A DNA stretch of 64,000 bases from Thiobacillus sp. (GTDB lineage Bacteria > Pseudomonadota > Gammaproteobacteria > Burkholderiales > Thiobacillaceae). How positions within the stretch are numbered: position 1 is the first letter of the stretch; each line of letters begins with the position of its first letter. The notes below the pieces were generated by a model that searched no databases, had not been told where the DNA came from, and saw only the letters and a list, made by a program, of their open reading frames with translations. Positions 9,256-18,651 of the stretch are shown here, piece after piece. Made by a program: the position numbers and the translations under genes. The stretch covers positions 62,001 to 126,000 of the forward strand of contig WGNC01000004.1 in NCBI GenBank assembly GCA_016124745.1. The letters are read 5' to 3'.

Positions 9256-10313
9256 AGCGCCGCCACCACCGCGTCGCCCATCTTGCTGCACGACACCTTC
9301 CGCGTGCCCTCGGTCCAGATATCGCTGGTACGCAGGCCCTGCGCGATCACCTTTTTCACCGCATTCTCGATACGGTCTGCCGTCGCGAGGTCGGCGAAAG
9401 TGTAGCGGTACATCATCGCCACCGACAGAATCGTCGCCAGCGGATTGGCCAGGTTCTTGCCCGCGATATCCGGCGCCGAGCCGTGGATCGGCTCGTACAT
9501 GCCCTTGTTGTGTTCGTCCAGCGAGGCCGATGGCAGCATGCCGATCGAACCCGACAGCATCGACGCCGCGTCCGACAGGATGTCGCCGAAGATGTTGCCG
9601 GTGACGATGGTGTCGAACTGCTTCGGCGCGCGAATCAGCTGCATCGCGGCGTTGTCGACATACATGTGGGAGAGCTCGACCGCGGGGTAGTCCTTCGACA
9701 CCTCGATCATCACTTCCTTCCACAGTTCGGAACACTCCAGCACGTTGGCCTTTTCCACCGAGCAGAGCTTCTTGCCGCGCTTCATTGCGATGCCGAACGC
9801 AACATGCGCGACGCGGCGCACTTCGGATTCGGAATACAGCATGGTATTGAAGCCAACGCGTTCGCCGTTCCTGACCTCGATTCCGCGCGGCTGGCCGAAA
9901 TAGACATCGCCGGTGAGTTCACGCACGATCATGATATCGAGCCCGGATACGACCTCCGGCTTCAGCGAGGAAGCCTCCGCGAGTTCCGGATACAGCAGCG
10001 CCGGGCGCAGGTTGGCGAACAGGTTCAGTTCCTTGCGGATGCGCAACAGGCCACGCTCCGGCCGCAGCGGGCGGTCGAGCACGTCGTACTGCGGGCCGCC
10101 GACGGCCCCGAGCAACACGGCATCGGCTGCGCGCGCGAGCGCGAGCGTGGCCTCCGGCAGCGGATCGCCTGCAGCATCGTAGCCAGCCCCTCCGATGGGC
10201 GCGCTTTCCATCTCGATGCTGGCGCCTTCGGCGCGCAGCGCCTCCAGCACCTTGAGCGCCTGCGCGACAATTTCCGGTCCGATGCCGTCACCCGGCAAGA
10301 CTGCAATTTTCAT
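9252..10313 (-). CDS. leuB: 3-isopropylmalate dehydrogenase
   Basis: LeuB oxidises and decarboxylates 3-isopropylmalate with NAD+, the third step of leucine synthesis. The 353-residue protein starts [15 protein letters not shown] and carries the substrate-binding arginine region ([10 protein letters not shown]), the catalytic Tyr/Lys region ([12 protein letters not shown]) and the metal-binding FGDILSD motif. The C terminus is at the usual place even though a repeat covers the stop codon. The 92-bp gap to leuD contains short TTCACGAA/TTCGTGAA inverted repeats of unknown meaning. Confidence 0.97.
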   Translation of the reverse strand: MKIAVLPGDGIGPEIVAQALKVLEALRAEGASIEMESAPIGGAGYDAAGDPLPEATLALARAADAVLLGAVGGPQYDVLDRPLRPERGLLRIRKELNLFANLRPALLYPELAEASSLKPEVVSGLDIMIVRELTGDVYFGQPRGIEVRNGERVGFNTMLYSESEVRRVAHVAFGIAMKRGKKLCSVEKANVLECSELWKEVMIEVSKDYPAVELSHMYVDNAAMQLIRAPKQFDTIVTGNIFGDILSDAASMLSGSIGMLPSASLDEHNKGMYEPIHGSAPDIAGKNLANPLATILSVAMMYRYTFADLATADRIENAVKKVIAQGLRTSDIWTEGTRKVSCSKMGDAVVAAL

Positions 10314-10405
10314 GTTCTTGAAACCCTACTTTCCACTATCGACACGAAGTTCACGAATGGGGCTTTCAATACGAACTCCGGCGTGCGCTTCGTGAATCCA
10401 AAAAA

Positions 10406-11044
10406 TCATGCAAACAACCACGGCGCCTCGATCTTGCGCCGCTCTTCATAGGCCTTGATCTTGTCGCCCTGCAGCAGGGTAAGGCCGATATCGTCCAGCC
10501 CGTTCAGCAAGCGGTGCTTGCGCCCCGCATCGACTTCAAAGTGAATTACCTCGCCGGTGGGCGTCGTCACCGTCTGCCTGGCCAGGTCCACCGTCAGGGC
10601 GTAACCCTCGATTGCGCCACATTCGCGGAACAGGCGATCGACCAGCGTCGCATCGAGCACGATCGGCAGGATGCCGTTCTTGAAGCAATTGTTGTAGAAG
10701 ATGTCGGCAAAGCTGGGCGCGATGATGGCACGGAACCCGTAGTCCTCCAGCGCCCACGGCGCGTGTTCCCGGCTGGAACCGCAGCCGAAGTTCTCGCGCG
10801 CGAGCAGCACCGATGCCCCCTGGTAGCGCGGCTGGTTCAGCACAAAATCCGGGTTCAGCGGACGGTCGTGATTCGGCTTGCCCGGCTCGCCATGGTCGAG
10901 ATAACGCCATTCGTCGAACAGGTTGGGACCGAAGCCGGCGCGCTTGATCGACTTCAGAAACTGTTTTGGGATAATGGCGTCGGTGTCGACGTTGGCACGG
11001 TCGAGCGGCACCACCAGCCCGTCGAGGGTGGTGAACGCCAGCAT
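10406..11044 (-). CDS. leuD: 3-isopropylmalate dehydratase small subunit
   Basis: LeuD pairs with LeuC to isomerise 2-isopropylmalate to 3-isopropylmalate. The 212 residues match the family. [12 protein letters not shown] lies near the N terminus, and [18 protein letters not shown] is the signature swivelling-domain motif. It ends upstream of leuB and starts 2 bp after the entericidin-like stop, so it is in the leucine transcript. Confidence 0.97.
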   Translation of the reverse strand: MLAFTTLDGLVVPLDRANVDTDAIIPKQFLKSIKRAGFGPNLFDEWRYLDHGEPGKPNHDRPLNPDFVLNQPRYQGASVLLARENFGCGSSREHAPWALEDYGFRAIIAPSFADIFYNNCFKNGILPIVLDATLVDRLFRECGAIEGYALTVDLARQTVTTPTGEVIHFEVDAGRKHRLLNGLDDIGLTLLQGDKIKAYEERRKIEAPWLFA

Positions 11045-11046
11045 GG

Positions 11047-11169
11047 CTAGTGACCGGCTTTCTGGATGGTTTCACCAGCCTTTTCGATATCCTTGCCCAT
11101 GCCCTGCACGGTGTTGCACCCAGCGAGCGCAAAGGCCGAGGCGAGCAAAAGGGCTATCAGTGGTTTCAT
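11047..11169 (-). CDS. Entericidin A/B-family small lipoprotein
   Basis: This 40-residue protein has a lipoprotein signal ([18 protein letters not shown], lipobox LAGC at residues 15-18) followed by a short amphipathic tail ([18 protein letters not shown]), which is the entericidin pattern. The ATG at 11169 is preceded by an excellent ribosome site (AAGGAG, 7 bases upstream); the ORF track's longer version is not supported. Entericidin-like genes are found between leuC and leuD in many Betaproteobacteria. In E. coli the pair acts as a toxin-antidote lipoprotein set; here only one member is seen, so its role is open. Confidence 0.85.
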   Translation of the reverse strand: MKPLIALLLASAFALAGCNTVQGMGKDIEKAGETIQKAGH

Positions 11170-11179
11170 GGAATTCTCC

Positions 11180-12583
11180 TTAAAAATTGCGTACATCGAC
11201 AAAATGTCCTGCGCACGCGGCGGCGGCGGCCATCGCCGGGCTGACCAGATGGGTGCGTCCGCCCTGCCCCTGCCGGCCTTCGAAATTGCGGTTGGAAGTG
11301 GAGGCACAACGCTCGCCCGGCTCCAACCGGTCGGCGTTCATCGCCAGGCACATCGAGCACCCCGGCTCGCGCCATTCGAATCCCGCTGCGATGAAAATCC
11401 TGTCCAGTCCTTCGGCCTCGGCCTGCTGCTTGACCAGGCCGGAGCCGGGCACCACCAGCGCCAGCTTTACGCTGGGCGCGACCTTGCGCCCCTTCGCCAC
11501 GCTGGCGGCTTCGCGCAGATCTTCTATCCGCGAGTTGGTGCAGGAGCCGATGAACACCTTGTCCACCGCAATCCCGGTGATCGGCGTACCGCCCTGCAGA
11601 CCCATGTACTCCAGCGCACGCGTCCAGTCGTGCTGCTTGACGTCGTTCGGCGCATCGGCCGGATCCGGCACCCGGCCGCCAACGGTCGTCACCATTTCGG
11701 GCGAAGTGCCCCAGGTGACCTGCGGCTCGATCTTCGCGGCATCGAGCTCGACCACGCGGTCGAATGCCGCGTCGGGGTCCGAATGCAGGGTACGCCACCA
11801 TGCAACCGCCTTGTCCCAGGCATCGCCTTTGGGGGCATAGGGACGGCCCTTGACGTAGTCGATGGTGGCCTGGTCGACCGCCACCATGCCGGCGCGCGCA
11901 CCCGCCTCGATTGCCATATTGCACAGCGTCATGCGGCCTTCCATCGTCAGCGCACGGATCGCCGAGCCGCCGAATTCGAGCGCATAGCCGGTACCGCCGG
12001 CGGTGCCGATCTCGCCAATGATCGCAAGCGCGATGTCCTTGGCCGTCACGCCTTTTCCCAGTTGGCCTTCGACTTTCACCAGCAGGGTTTTTGACGGTTT
12101 CTGCCACAGGCATTGCGTCGCCAGCACGTGCTCGACCTCTGACGTGCCGATGCCGAATGCCAGCGCGCCGAACGCGCCGTGGGTCGAGGTATGGGAATCC
12201 CCGCAGACCACCGTCATGCCGGGCAGAGTCAGCCCCTCTTCGGGTCCGATGACGTGGACGATGCCCTGGCGGATGTCGTCCATCTTGAACTCGGTGATGC
12301 CGAATTCGGCACAGTTGGCGTCGAGCGTTTCCACCTGCAGGCGCGACACCGGGTCGGCGATGCCCTGCGAACGGTCGGTTGTAGGCACGTTATGGTCGGG
12401 CACGGCGATCGCCGCATCGACCCGGCGTGGGGTGCGATGGGCCAGTTTCAGCCCTTCGAACGCCTGCGGGCTGGTCACTTCATGTACCAGATGGCGGTCG
12501 ATGTAGAGCAGCGTGGTGCCATCGGCCTCGACGTGCACGATGTGGGCGTCCCACAATTTCTGGAATAAGGTCTGGCCGGGCAT
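11180..12583 (-). CDS. leuC: 3-isopropylmalate dehydratase large subunit
   Basis: LeuC is the [4Fe-4S] subunit of isopropylmalate isomerase. The 467-residue protein includes [38 protein letters not shown], and the cluster cysteines in [13 protein letters not shown] and in [10 protein letters not shown]. The ORF track starts 28 codons earlier; I chose the ATG at 12583 because [14 protein letters not shown] aligns with the family start and the upstream codons look non-coding. No good Shine-Dalgarno sequence is visible. It follows the MFS gene by 34 bp on the same strand, so it may be transcribed from an upstream promoter. Confidence 0.96.
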   Translation of the reverse strand: MPGQTLFQKLWDAHIVHVEADGTTLLYIDRHLVHEVTSPQAFEGLKLAHRTPRRVDAAIAVPDHNVPTTDRSQGIADPVSRLQVETLDANCAEFGITEFKMDDIRQGIVHVIGPEEGLTLPGMTVVCGDSHTSTHGAFGALAFGIGTSEVEHVLATQCLWQKPSKTLLVKVEGQLGKGVTAKDIALAIIGEIGTAGGTGYALEFGGSAIRALTMEGRMTLCNMAIEAGARAGMVAVDQATIDYVKGRPYAPKGDAWDKAVAWWRTLHSDPDAAFDRVVELDAAKIEPQVTWGTSPEMVTTVGGRVPDPADAPNDVKQHDWTRALEYMGLQGGTPITGIAVDKVFIGSCTNSRIEDLREAASVAKGRKVAPSVKLALVVPGSGLVKQQAEAEGLDRIFIAAGFEWREPGCSMCLAMNADRLEPGERCASTSNRNFEGRQGQGGRTHLVSPAMAAAAACAGHFVDVRNF

Positions 12584-12617
12584 ACAAACAGGAAAATAGT
12601 GCGAAAGGGCGATTATT

Positions 12618-13781
12618 TCATAGCTTGCCGGGGGCAGGCACGGATTTTGTTTCACCCCAGATGGCATACACCGCCCACGCGAGCGCAGCGCTCACCGCGG
12701 CCAGGGTGAACGTCCACGCCGGACCGGGCGTCTCCCATGTCATGCCGCTGGCCAGCCCGCCGATGGTCCCCCCCACCCCGTAGGACAGGCTGGTGTAGAG
12801 CGCCTGACCGCGCGCCTGGTGGCGCCCCCGAAAATGATGATGGATCAGCGCCACGGCGGCGGCGTGATAGGTGCCGAAACTGAAAGCATGCAGCGTCTGC
12901 GCACCCCATACCAGCCAGGCGAACTTCACGCCCCAGGCGATCAGCAGGAAACGCAGCACTGCCAGCGCGAAACTCGCCAGGATCAGTTTGCGCGGCGTCA
13001 CCCGCGCAAAAATGCGCGGAATGATCAAAAAGATCCCGATTTCGCACAGCACTCCGAGCGCCCACAGCCAGCCCACGGTGGACTTGTCGTAGCCGTGATC
13101 GACCAGATAAATGGAATAAAAGGTGTAGTAAGGCCCGTGCGTCACCTGCATCAGCAGGCAGGCAGCCAGCAAAGAGGCGACCTCAGGACGCTTCACGACA
13201 TCCCATACCGTTCGATGATCGGCTGGATGTGGCAGGATCTCCGACTCGGGAATCACCCGGGCAAACGCGGCGATGCCCAGCATCACCCCCATGACCGCCC
13301 ACGGCAGCCAGGCGATCGACACATGATCGAACGCATAGCCCAACCCGACCACCATGAAGATAAAGCCGATCGAACCCCACAGCCGGATGCGGCCGTAGGT
13401 ATCGGTGCGCTCCCCGAGATGCGACAGGGTCATCGCCTCGATCAGCGGCAGCGATGCGCTCCAGAAAAAGCTCAGCGCCGCCATCACCGCGAACAGCCAC
13501 CAGAAACCGTCGCTGATGAACACGCCGGCGAATACCAGCACGCTACCCAGCGCCGCAATTTGCACGATCGCCGTGCGGCGCCCGGTATGGTCGGCAATAT
13601 GCCCCCAGATGTTGGGAGCGAATATTCGCATCACCTGCAGCAGCGACATCAGCACGCCGATCTGGAACGCGCTGAAGGCGAGCGATCGCAGGTACAGCCC
13701 CCAGAACGGCGACATCGCGCCAACGAAGGCGAAATAAAAGAAGTAGAAACCGGACAGGCGCCAGTATGGGAGATTGGACAT
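12618..13781 (-). CDS. MFS transporter, HcaT/phenylpropionate permease-like
   Basis: This 387-residue inner-membrane protein has the 12-helix organisation of the major facilitator superfamily. Motifs typical of the MFS_1-like (HcaT/LacY-related) group include [21 protein letters not shown] at the start, [10 protein letters not shown] in the loop between helices 2 and 3, and [11 protein letters not shown]. The start at 13781 (MSNLPYWRL) was chosen because it directly precedes the first helix; the 48 extra codons in the ORF track are hydrophilic. The substrate is unknown. It is upstream of leuC on the same strand and could share its transcript, but nothing shows a role in leucine metabolism. 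Confidence 0.8.
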   Translation of the reverse strand: MSNLPYWRLSGFYFFYFAFVGAMSPFWGLYLRSLAFSAFQIGVLMSLLQVMRIFAPNIWGHIADHTGRRTAIVQIAALGSVLVFAGVFISDGFWWLFAVMAALSFFWSASLPLIEAMTLSHLGERTDTYGRIRLWGSIGFIFMVVGLGYAFDHVSIAWLPWAVMGVMLGIAAFARVIPESEILPHPADHRTVWDVVKRPEVASLLAACLLMQVTHGPYYTFYSIYLVDHGYDKSTVGWLWALGVLCEIGIFLIIPRIFARVTPRKLILASFALAVLRFLLIAWGVKFAWLVWGAQTLHAFSFGTYHAAAVALIHHHFRGRHQARGQALYTSLSYGVGGTIGGLASGMTWETPGPAWTFTLAAVSAALAWAVYAIWGETKSVPAPGKL

Positions 13782-13911
13782 GGATTCGAACTGCCGCCAG
13801 GCGGCCAACACGCAGCGCGCATTATGCGGCTTTGGGTCGAATGCTGGGAGCCGCCGCCTGCCAACCAGCGCATCGGACAACGCGCAAGCGGGCTCATGCC
13901 CGGGAAAGCGG

Positions 13912-13943
13912 GAGCACAGCCGCATTCGAAAGCGGCTGTGCTC
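13912..13943. terminator. Strong hairpin downstream of the dodecin gene
   Basis: A perfect 12-bp stem (GAGCACAGCCGC / GCGGCTGTGCTC) with an 8-base loop lies 13 bp beyond the dodecin stop codon. No long U-tract follows on the minus strand, so it may act as a transcript end or stability element rather than a classical terminator. Confidence 0.55.
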
Positions 13944-13955
13944 ATGATGATGGCC

Positions 13956-14156
13956 TTACTTCAGCACAAAGGTCACCTTCATCCTGACGATGTACGCAGT
14001 CACTTTGCCTTTGCTGGCACTCACGCTCTGATCCATCACCCATGCACCAGTGACGTTCTCCAGCGACTCGGACGCTTTCGCTATCCCCTGCTTGATCGCG
14101 TCGTCGAAGCCTTTCTTGGAATTTGCAGTGATTTCAATCGTTTTCGCGATGCTCAT
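13956..14156 (-). CDS. Dodecin-family flavin-binding protein
   Basis: Dodecins are about 65-70-residue proteins that assemble into hollow dodecamers and store or buffer flavins (or CoA in some bacteria). This 66-residue product has the family pattern: an N-terminal strand (IAKTIEITANSKKGFDDAI), one helix (QGIAKASESLENVTGAWV), then two strands (GKVTAYIVRMKVTFVL). The usual aromatic flavin-stacking Trp may be represented by the W in GAWVMDQ. A flavin-reductase-like gene lies next to it on the same strand, which fits flavin handling. Confidence 0.85.
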   Translation of the reverse strand: MSIAKTIEITANSKKGFDDAIKQGIAKASESLENVTGAWVMDQSVSASKGKVTAYIVRMKVTFVLK

Positions 14157-14268
14157 GATGTCTCCCTCTGGTCAAAAAAGTCACGCCAGTCTCAGACTAG
14201 CCAACCGGCACACAGAGTCCAACCGAAAAACGTGCCCGGTCCGCAAAAAGAATAACGGGCCGCGTCGT

Positions 14269-14805
14269 TCATTTCTTCCCCGAGCGCAATTTAGTCGTCT
14301 CGCCGGCCACCACGAACTCGCCGTTGCCTCGATGGTGCAGCGTCCGCGGTTTCTTGACCGAGCGGTCGATCCACGCCTGCACCACCTCTAGGATGAAGAA
14401 ATTGTAGCGGTTCACCAGTCGCGTATCGGCCACCCGGCATTCCAGGCTGGCATAGCATTCGGCGATCAGCGGCGCGCCCACCTGAGCGGCGTCAACGGGC
14501 GTAAGACCGAAGCGGGAGAACTTGTCGATCGCCCGGCCGCTGCAGTTGCCGACGCCCACGACCTGCTCCGCCAGTTCCAGCGTCGGGATATTGATCACGC
14601 ATTCCCTCGACTTGCGCAACATGTCAAAAGACGCGTTGCGGCCGCTGATTACGCAACCGACCAGCGGCGGCTCGAACTCCATCATGCTGTGCCATGACAT
14701 CGTCATGATATTGGCCTTGCCCTTGTGCTCGGTAGACACCAGCACCACCGGACCGGGCTCCAGCAGGCCATATACTTTGGCCAGGGGAAATGCGCTTTTC
14801 TTCAT
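14269..14805 (-). CDS. Flavin reductase-like domain protein
   Basis: This 178-residue protein matches the flavin reductase-like/FMN-binding split-barrel family. GPVVLVSTEHKGKANIMTMSWHS is the typical first strand pair, followed by PPLVGCVISGRNASFDMLRKSRECVINIP. Such proteins bind FMN and often act with a partner oxygenase or as stand-alone flavin reductases; no partner oxygenase is adjacent. The dodecin gene lies 112 bp downstream on the same strand. An AAGGAGGG ribosome site precedes the start. Confidence 0.82.
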   Translation of the reverse strand: MKKSAFPLAKVYGLLEPGPVVLVSTEHKGKANIMTMSWHSMMEFEPPLVGCVISGRNASFDMLRKSRECVINIPTLELAEQVVGVGNCSGRAIDKFSRFGLTPVDAAQVGAPLIAECYASLECRVADTRLVNRYNFFILEVVQAWIDRSVKKPRTLHHRGNGEFVVAGETTKLRSGKK

Positions 14806-15491
14806 GGCAGCCCTCCTTTCCTGCGTTGCGGGCCTCAGCCTTGATCGTCCGCTGCGCGGTCAAAACATGAAACGGTCCGGGACACACCGTTACCTCCCCG
14901 AGGTGGCCGGGACACCTGTGCTGCCGAGCATTCACTCACCGTATGCATAAAATCGCGTGCCGGACATATAGATCTGATTAGCTGCCTCCCGATGAAGCAC
15001 TATTGGTATAGGTGCCGGTATTGGGTTCCCTGACTGCGCGCCTTTCGGTTTCCGCGCTGGCCAACCATAACAACCCCTGGGGTGCTGCCTGGGCCAGCAT
15101 GCCGAAGGATAGCCACAACGCCCGCATCGAAGACGGTCCCAGTTCAGCCGAATTCAGCGCATTTGTGCGCCAGGCGCCGGGTGCCGGCACGGTCAATCGT
15201 TATCTCGACAGCCGCGCCAGCACGCTCTCGTGCCGCGGCCGTCTCCGCTAGCCAGTCCCGGGGCGATGTGCGCCCTCAACACGACCATCTCAATATCAAG
15301 AATGCGGCCTTTTCATTATGGACAGCATAGGAAGTTTGTCGATGCGCTGCCTTCGCCTGGGCACACCGATCAGCGAACGCCCAGCTGTGCAACCTGCGCG
15401 TCGCTGTCCAATTCACGTTGCCCCCAGGCTTGAATCCGGGGGCGTCTGACCTACTCTTATGCTATTCCTGACTTTTTGAAGGAGGGTTGCC
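14806..15491. other. 686-bp intergenic region with one possible ORF
   Basis: No known gene is visible. A plus-strand frame at about 15012-15251 (79 codons, containing SVSALANHNNPWGAAWASMP) has codon use similar to real genes here and may be a small gene or the remnant of a larger one, but it has no convincing ribosome site and I do not recognise it. The remainder shows no tRNA or clear repeat. Confidence 0.35.
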
Positions 15492-15863
15492 ATGTTGCAC
15501 GTTTCGACCGACATCAATCAGCTGACCCGCGAACCGGTCATCGATCCCGATTTCCCCCATGCCCCGCCGGAATGGACGCGCAAGGACGCGATGACCATCG
15601 CAGGCAGTGAAGGACTTGAACTGACCGAGGATCACTGGGAAACCATTCGCGCCCTGCAGGCCTATTTCGCCCAGCATGAGGACCAAACCACCATCAACCT
15701 GCGCGAATTGCACGATGCACTGGAGGAACACTTTCACGCCAAGGGAGGGCTGAAGTACCTCTATACCTTGTTCCCTGGTGGACCAATCGCGCAAAGCTGC
15801 CGTCTGGCGGGTCTGGTGGCGCCCTTTATCGCCACCGACCCCGGCTTCGGCAGCGTCGCCTGA
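15492..15863 (+). CDS. DsrC/TusE-like sulfur-relay protein lacking the penultimate Cys
   Basis: DsrC and TusE carry sulfane sulfur on a flexible C-terminal arm during dissimilatory sulfur metabolism or tRNA thiolation. This 123-residue protein has the fold signature: an N-terminal strand region (REPVIDPDFPHAPPEWT), LELTEDHWETIRALQAYFAQHE, and KYLYTLFPGGPIAQSCRLAGL. The single Cys in QSCRLAGL corresponds to the inner cysteine of DsrC; the reactive cysteine normally next to the last residue is absent, and the tail instead reads PFIATDPGFGSVA. An AAGGAGGG ribosome site lies 7 bases upstream. It may be a regulatory or substrate-binding paralogue rather than a sulfur donor. Confidence 0.85.
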   Translation: MLHVSTDINQLTREPVIDPDFPHAPPEWTRKDAMTIAGSEGLELTEDHWETIRALQAYFAQHEDQTTINLRELHDALEEHFHAKGGLKYLYTLFPGGPIAQSCRLAGLVAPFIATDPGFGSVA

Positions 15864-16377
15864 GGACGAAGCAGGTTACGCTCTCAAAGGGTTAGGTTCG
15901 ACACTATTTGAAAAAAAACGGGCGCAGGACAGGATTGTCATGCCCTGTCGCTATGGCATCGATGGGGTTCTCGCTTTTGGCTGTCCATCGGTTGATCCTC
16001 GTTCCCTGGACGGTCGGCCTCATTCAAGATGCTAGACGCATGCACCCGATGAGTGCGGTGCATTCCGCCTCGATTAGCGAATCCTTCAAAACCAGCCCGA
16101 GTTGGAAATGCCCTTGAAGAGGTCATTCAAGTCCAGCTTGCTGGCCTTTTGGCGGGTTCTGCCGGCTGCGGCGGGGCAACGGCGGGGCCAAGGCATTCTG
16201 CTTCGGCCCGATCAGGGCGATGGGTGAAGCCGTTCGCACGCCTTCTCCTCGGAAATAAGGTCAGGCGCGTCAGCCCATTACGCGAAATCTGGCACCGCTG
16301 ACGATCCACAGCGGCCTGACCAGGAAGCCTAGCGACCACGTGAATCCCATGGTGGGATGCGTCATCACCTGTACCAC
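15864..16377. other. Intergenic region without recognised genes
   Basis: About 510 bases with short overlapping ORFs on both strands, none with a convincing start site or recognisable motif. It could be the decayed remains of a gene. I see no RNA gene or insertion sequence end. Confidence 0.4.
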
Positions 16378-16405
16378 TTGACCCCTCGCAGCATAGGGCT
16401 ATAGA
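16378..16405 (+). promoter_or_regulatory. Sigma-70-like promoter candidate
   Basis: TTGACC at 16378-16383 and TATAGA at 16400-16405 are separated by 16 bases and lie 28 bases before the start codon region of the secreted protein at 16.4 kb. Inference from consensus only. Confidence 0.4.
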
Positions 16406-16432
16406 TAAATCAGGATAATAAGATGGAGAGAG

Positions 16433-16753
16433 ATGATGAAGCGGAAAGTCGCAGTTGCCGGTTTGACCTTGATAACAGGTATGTCGCAGTTGGCGGTTGC
16501 CGCAGGATGGGCCAATGGGAGCGTATCAGATGCTCCGTCAGGAGTGGACGAGCTTGAGTCGCCCCAGCATGGAGTTGAAGGGTCTGTTTACCGTCTAATG
16601 GGCCGCCCGACAATTCCGCAAACGCTTACCCAGCGCAACACGGTTGACGCATGGCAGATGGAGTTCGTCGCGCCGCCTTCGGCATATCGATCAGATGATC
16701 CAATAACCGCTAACGACAAACGGGTAGGCGTCACATTCAAGCTGGATTTCTAG
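16433..16753 (+). CDS. Small exported protein of unknown function
   Basis: The 106-residue product has a signal peptide (MKRKVAVAGLTLITGMSQLAVAAG, probable cleavage near residue 24) and a mature part of about 80 residues with no cysteines and no motif I recognise. It ends in GVTFKLDF, an alternating pattern ending in Phe like the last strand of outer-membrane proteins, though the mature chain is too short for a barrel of its own. Two in-frame ATGs (16433, 16436) follow a GGAGAGAG sequence; either may be used. It is preceded by a reasonable promoter, which supports a real gene. Confidence 0.6.
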   Translation: MMKRKVAVAGLTLITGMSQLAVAAGWANGSVSDAPSGVDELESPQHGVEGSVYRLMGRPTIPQTLTQRNTVDAWQMEFVAPPSAYRSDDPITANDKRVGVTFKLDF

Positions 16754-16884
16754 GCGAGAACGCATGCGACAAGATGGCAGGATGCCGGCCGCTTTGGTAT
16801 GCCAGGAGGGTTTCCTGCTACCCGCTCAGTGAAAGGCCGACAAGGCTATACTGACGGGAATATTCAATCCCCGAGGAGACTTCG

Positions 16885-17469
16885 ATGAAATTCCCGTTGC
16901 TGCCTGCCCTGTTGATCGCCCTGATTGCGTGGCCTTTTTCCGCTCTGGCAGTGGATGCGGCCAGTCTGCCCGATATCAAGAAGACGAAGCTTGGCCTCTA
17001 TATCGAGGCCAAGGACGTGCCGGATTTTCTCAAGAGCCACCCCAAGGTGTTGTTTCTGGATTTGCGTACGCCCGAAGAATTGCTGTTTGTCGGCACACCC
17101 CAGGGCATCGATGGCAACGCCCCGTTCGGCAACATGAACTACAACAAATGGGATGACAAGAAGAAGTCATTCTTGCGCTATCCCAACCCTGACTTTCTGT
17201 CCAATTTCGAGTATTGGTCGCTCGACAAGGGCATCGAGAAGAACGACTTCATTGTGCTCATTTGTCGCTCTGGCGACCGCAGTGCACTGGGTGCGGACTT
17301 CCTGGCCAAGCAGGGTTACACGAACGTGTGGTCGGTGGTGGACGGCTTCGAAGGTGACATGGCCAAGGACGGCCCCAACAAAGGCAGGCGCATGGTCAAT
17401 GGCTGGAAGAACGACGGCCTGCCCTGGTCCTACGATCTCGACAAGTCGAAGCTGATTCTGCGCGAATGA
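16885..17469 (+). CDS. Periplasmic rhodanese-domain protein
   Basis: Rhodaneses transfer sulfane sulfur via a catalytic cysteine. The 194-residue product has a signal peptide (residues 1-22, WPFSALAVDA) and one rhodanese domain (about residues 50-170), with VLFLDLRTPEELLFVG as the CH2-like motif and the active-site loop ICRSGDRSALGADFL (Cys near residue 128). A GAGGAGA ribosome site precedes the ATG. The exported location and neighbours (DsrC-like protein, cytochromes c) fit handling of sulfur compounds in the periplasm, but the substrate cannot be read from sequence. Confidence 0.9.
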   Translation: MKFPLLPALLIALIAWPFSALAVDAASLPDIKKTKLGLYIEAKDVPDFLKSHPKVLFLDLRTPEELLFVGTPQGIDGNAPFGNMNYNKWDDKKKSFLRYPNPDFLSNFEYWSLDKGIEKNDFIVLICRSGDRSALGADFLAKQGYTNVWSVVDGFEGDMAKDGPNKGRRMVNGWKNDGLPWSYDLDKSKLILRE

Positions 17470-17607
17470 ACGCCGGTCGGTGCGGGCGCACTCGCTGTTT
17501 GACTTGGGCCGGTTTTGCTGCTGCCAAATGATCCCAGACCCGGGAATTATGATCGAGTCAAATGGCCGCAGACGGAGGAATTCGAGTTGACAGCGCCCGC
17601 GGCAGGA

Positions 17608-17979
17608 TTAGCGCGCACCAAATTTGTAATACTCGGTGTCGAGGTAATTCACGACATCGTCGATCTCTTCCCTGCCCCAGCGCAGCTTTGAATACTCCGC
17701 CCATTGCATCACACGTGTCCGTAATTCCTGCAATGACCGAGTGTTCTTTGTGGATCGGATGTGGACGACGCTTTCATGGCAGGACATGCAATGATTCTCG
17801 TACAGTGACTGGCCACGTGGCAGCACCGGGAGCGGGAGCGGTTTCTGTCGAGACGGATCCATCTGCGATGAAACGGGTTCCGGAGATGCGCGCTCGGACA
17901 GGGTGCCCGGACTGGCCCACGCCGGGAAGGCGAATCCAATCGACACGAGCCAGATAACACCCAACGTTCTTGTTTGCAA
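17608..17979 (-). CDS. Small monohaem cytochrome c (TTG start)
   Basis: This 123-residue protein has a signal peptide (TLGVIWLVSIGFAFPAWASP) and one haem-binding motif, NHCMSCHES, near residue 65, followed by a helical region (SLQELRTRVMQWAEYSKLRW) and a C-terminal helix (EEIDDVVNYLDTEYYKF). The ORF track starts 47 codons further upstream at an ATG without signal-peptide sense; a TTG at 17979 preceded by GGGGAG six bases away gives a normal signal sequence, so I use it. No clear Met ligand motif is seen after the haem. The role is unknown electron transfer in the periplasm. Confidence 0.75.
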   Translation of the reverse strand: MQTRTLGVIWLVSIGFAFPAWASPGTLSERASPEPVSSQMDPSRQKPLPLPVLPRGQSLYENHCMSCHESVVHIRSTKNTRSLQELRTRVMQWAEYSKLRWGREEIDDVVNYLDTEYYKFGAR

Positions 17980-18207
17980 GTTGGTCTCCCCTAACGTACC
18001 GACCCGAAACGCATCGCCAAACCGCACCCGACTACGCCAATAATCAGGAAACGGGCATTCCACCACTTCCTGGACCAGGCCCGCGAACGGCTCTTCCGAG
18101 TCATGGTTTTGCGCCCACACCCGGGAATGCAGCCCAGATTCGCGAACAACGCATCGTAGTGAACTTGCTACGCGCGCAACGGCTGCCCCCGCACTCTCAA
18201 CTGGTAG

Positions 18208-18461
18208 CTACCCGAGATTGCTGGACGAAATAAGCAGAGCCTGGTCCGCGACAGAATTCACGTTGATGGTGCCATTTTCATTGCTCCACAGACAGTTGCG
18301 CACCCCATCACATCGCCGCATTTTTCAGGCGGGCTGATGAGTTGCGTGACCTCCTCGTAGGACATGCCCACGGTGATGCGGCTGTAGTTTTCCAGCGTGA
18401 CCCTGCTGCAGCCGAGCAGTACCAGAATCAGGCTCATCGGCAGAAGCGATCGGGTCTTCAT
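18208..18461 (-). pseudogene. BamE/SmpA-like (DUF3862-type) small lipoprotein, frameshifted
   Basis: From the ATG at 18461 the frame gives a lipoprotein signal (lipobox LLGC) and VTLENYSRITVGMSYEEVTQLI, the typical start of a widespread small lipoprotein family. After CGDVMG the frame goes out and ends early. Moving the frame by one base at the GGGG run (about 18299-18306) restores NCLWSNENGTINVNSVADQALLI, matching the family's second half up to a TAG at 18208. One base is therefore missing in a G-homopolymer: either a true frameshift mutation or a sequencing error. A GGGGAG ribosome site precedes the start. With the base restored the protein would have 84 residues. Confidence 0.75.
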
Positions 18462-18651
18462 GCGAACTCCCCACACGGGAACCGCTACAGGAGGATACAG
18501 CCACAACAGCCCCCCGCCTAGGCGCCCGGATCATGATCGTGTACGGCCTGGGCCGGGTGTGATCCGTTGACGGCGCGGAAGGATTGAACGATGATCAAAA
18601 GAGGCTTGCTTGTCCGAAAAGGGCATCATTCATTACAACAAGGAGACTAAT

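Noticed and set aside
12584-12617. Leucine leader peptide/attenuator before leuC
   Set aside because: Only 34 bp separate leuC from the MFS gene, with no Leu-codon run or hairpin.
12819-14255. 478-codon plus-strand ORF
   Set aside because: Shadow of the MFS and dodecin genes, with skewed composition.
15864-16377. Small overlapping ORFs in the spacer after the DsrC-like gene
   Set aside because: None has a ribosome site, consistent codon use or a recognisable motif.
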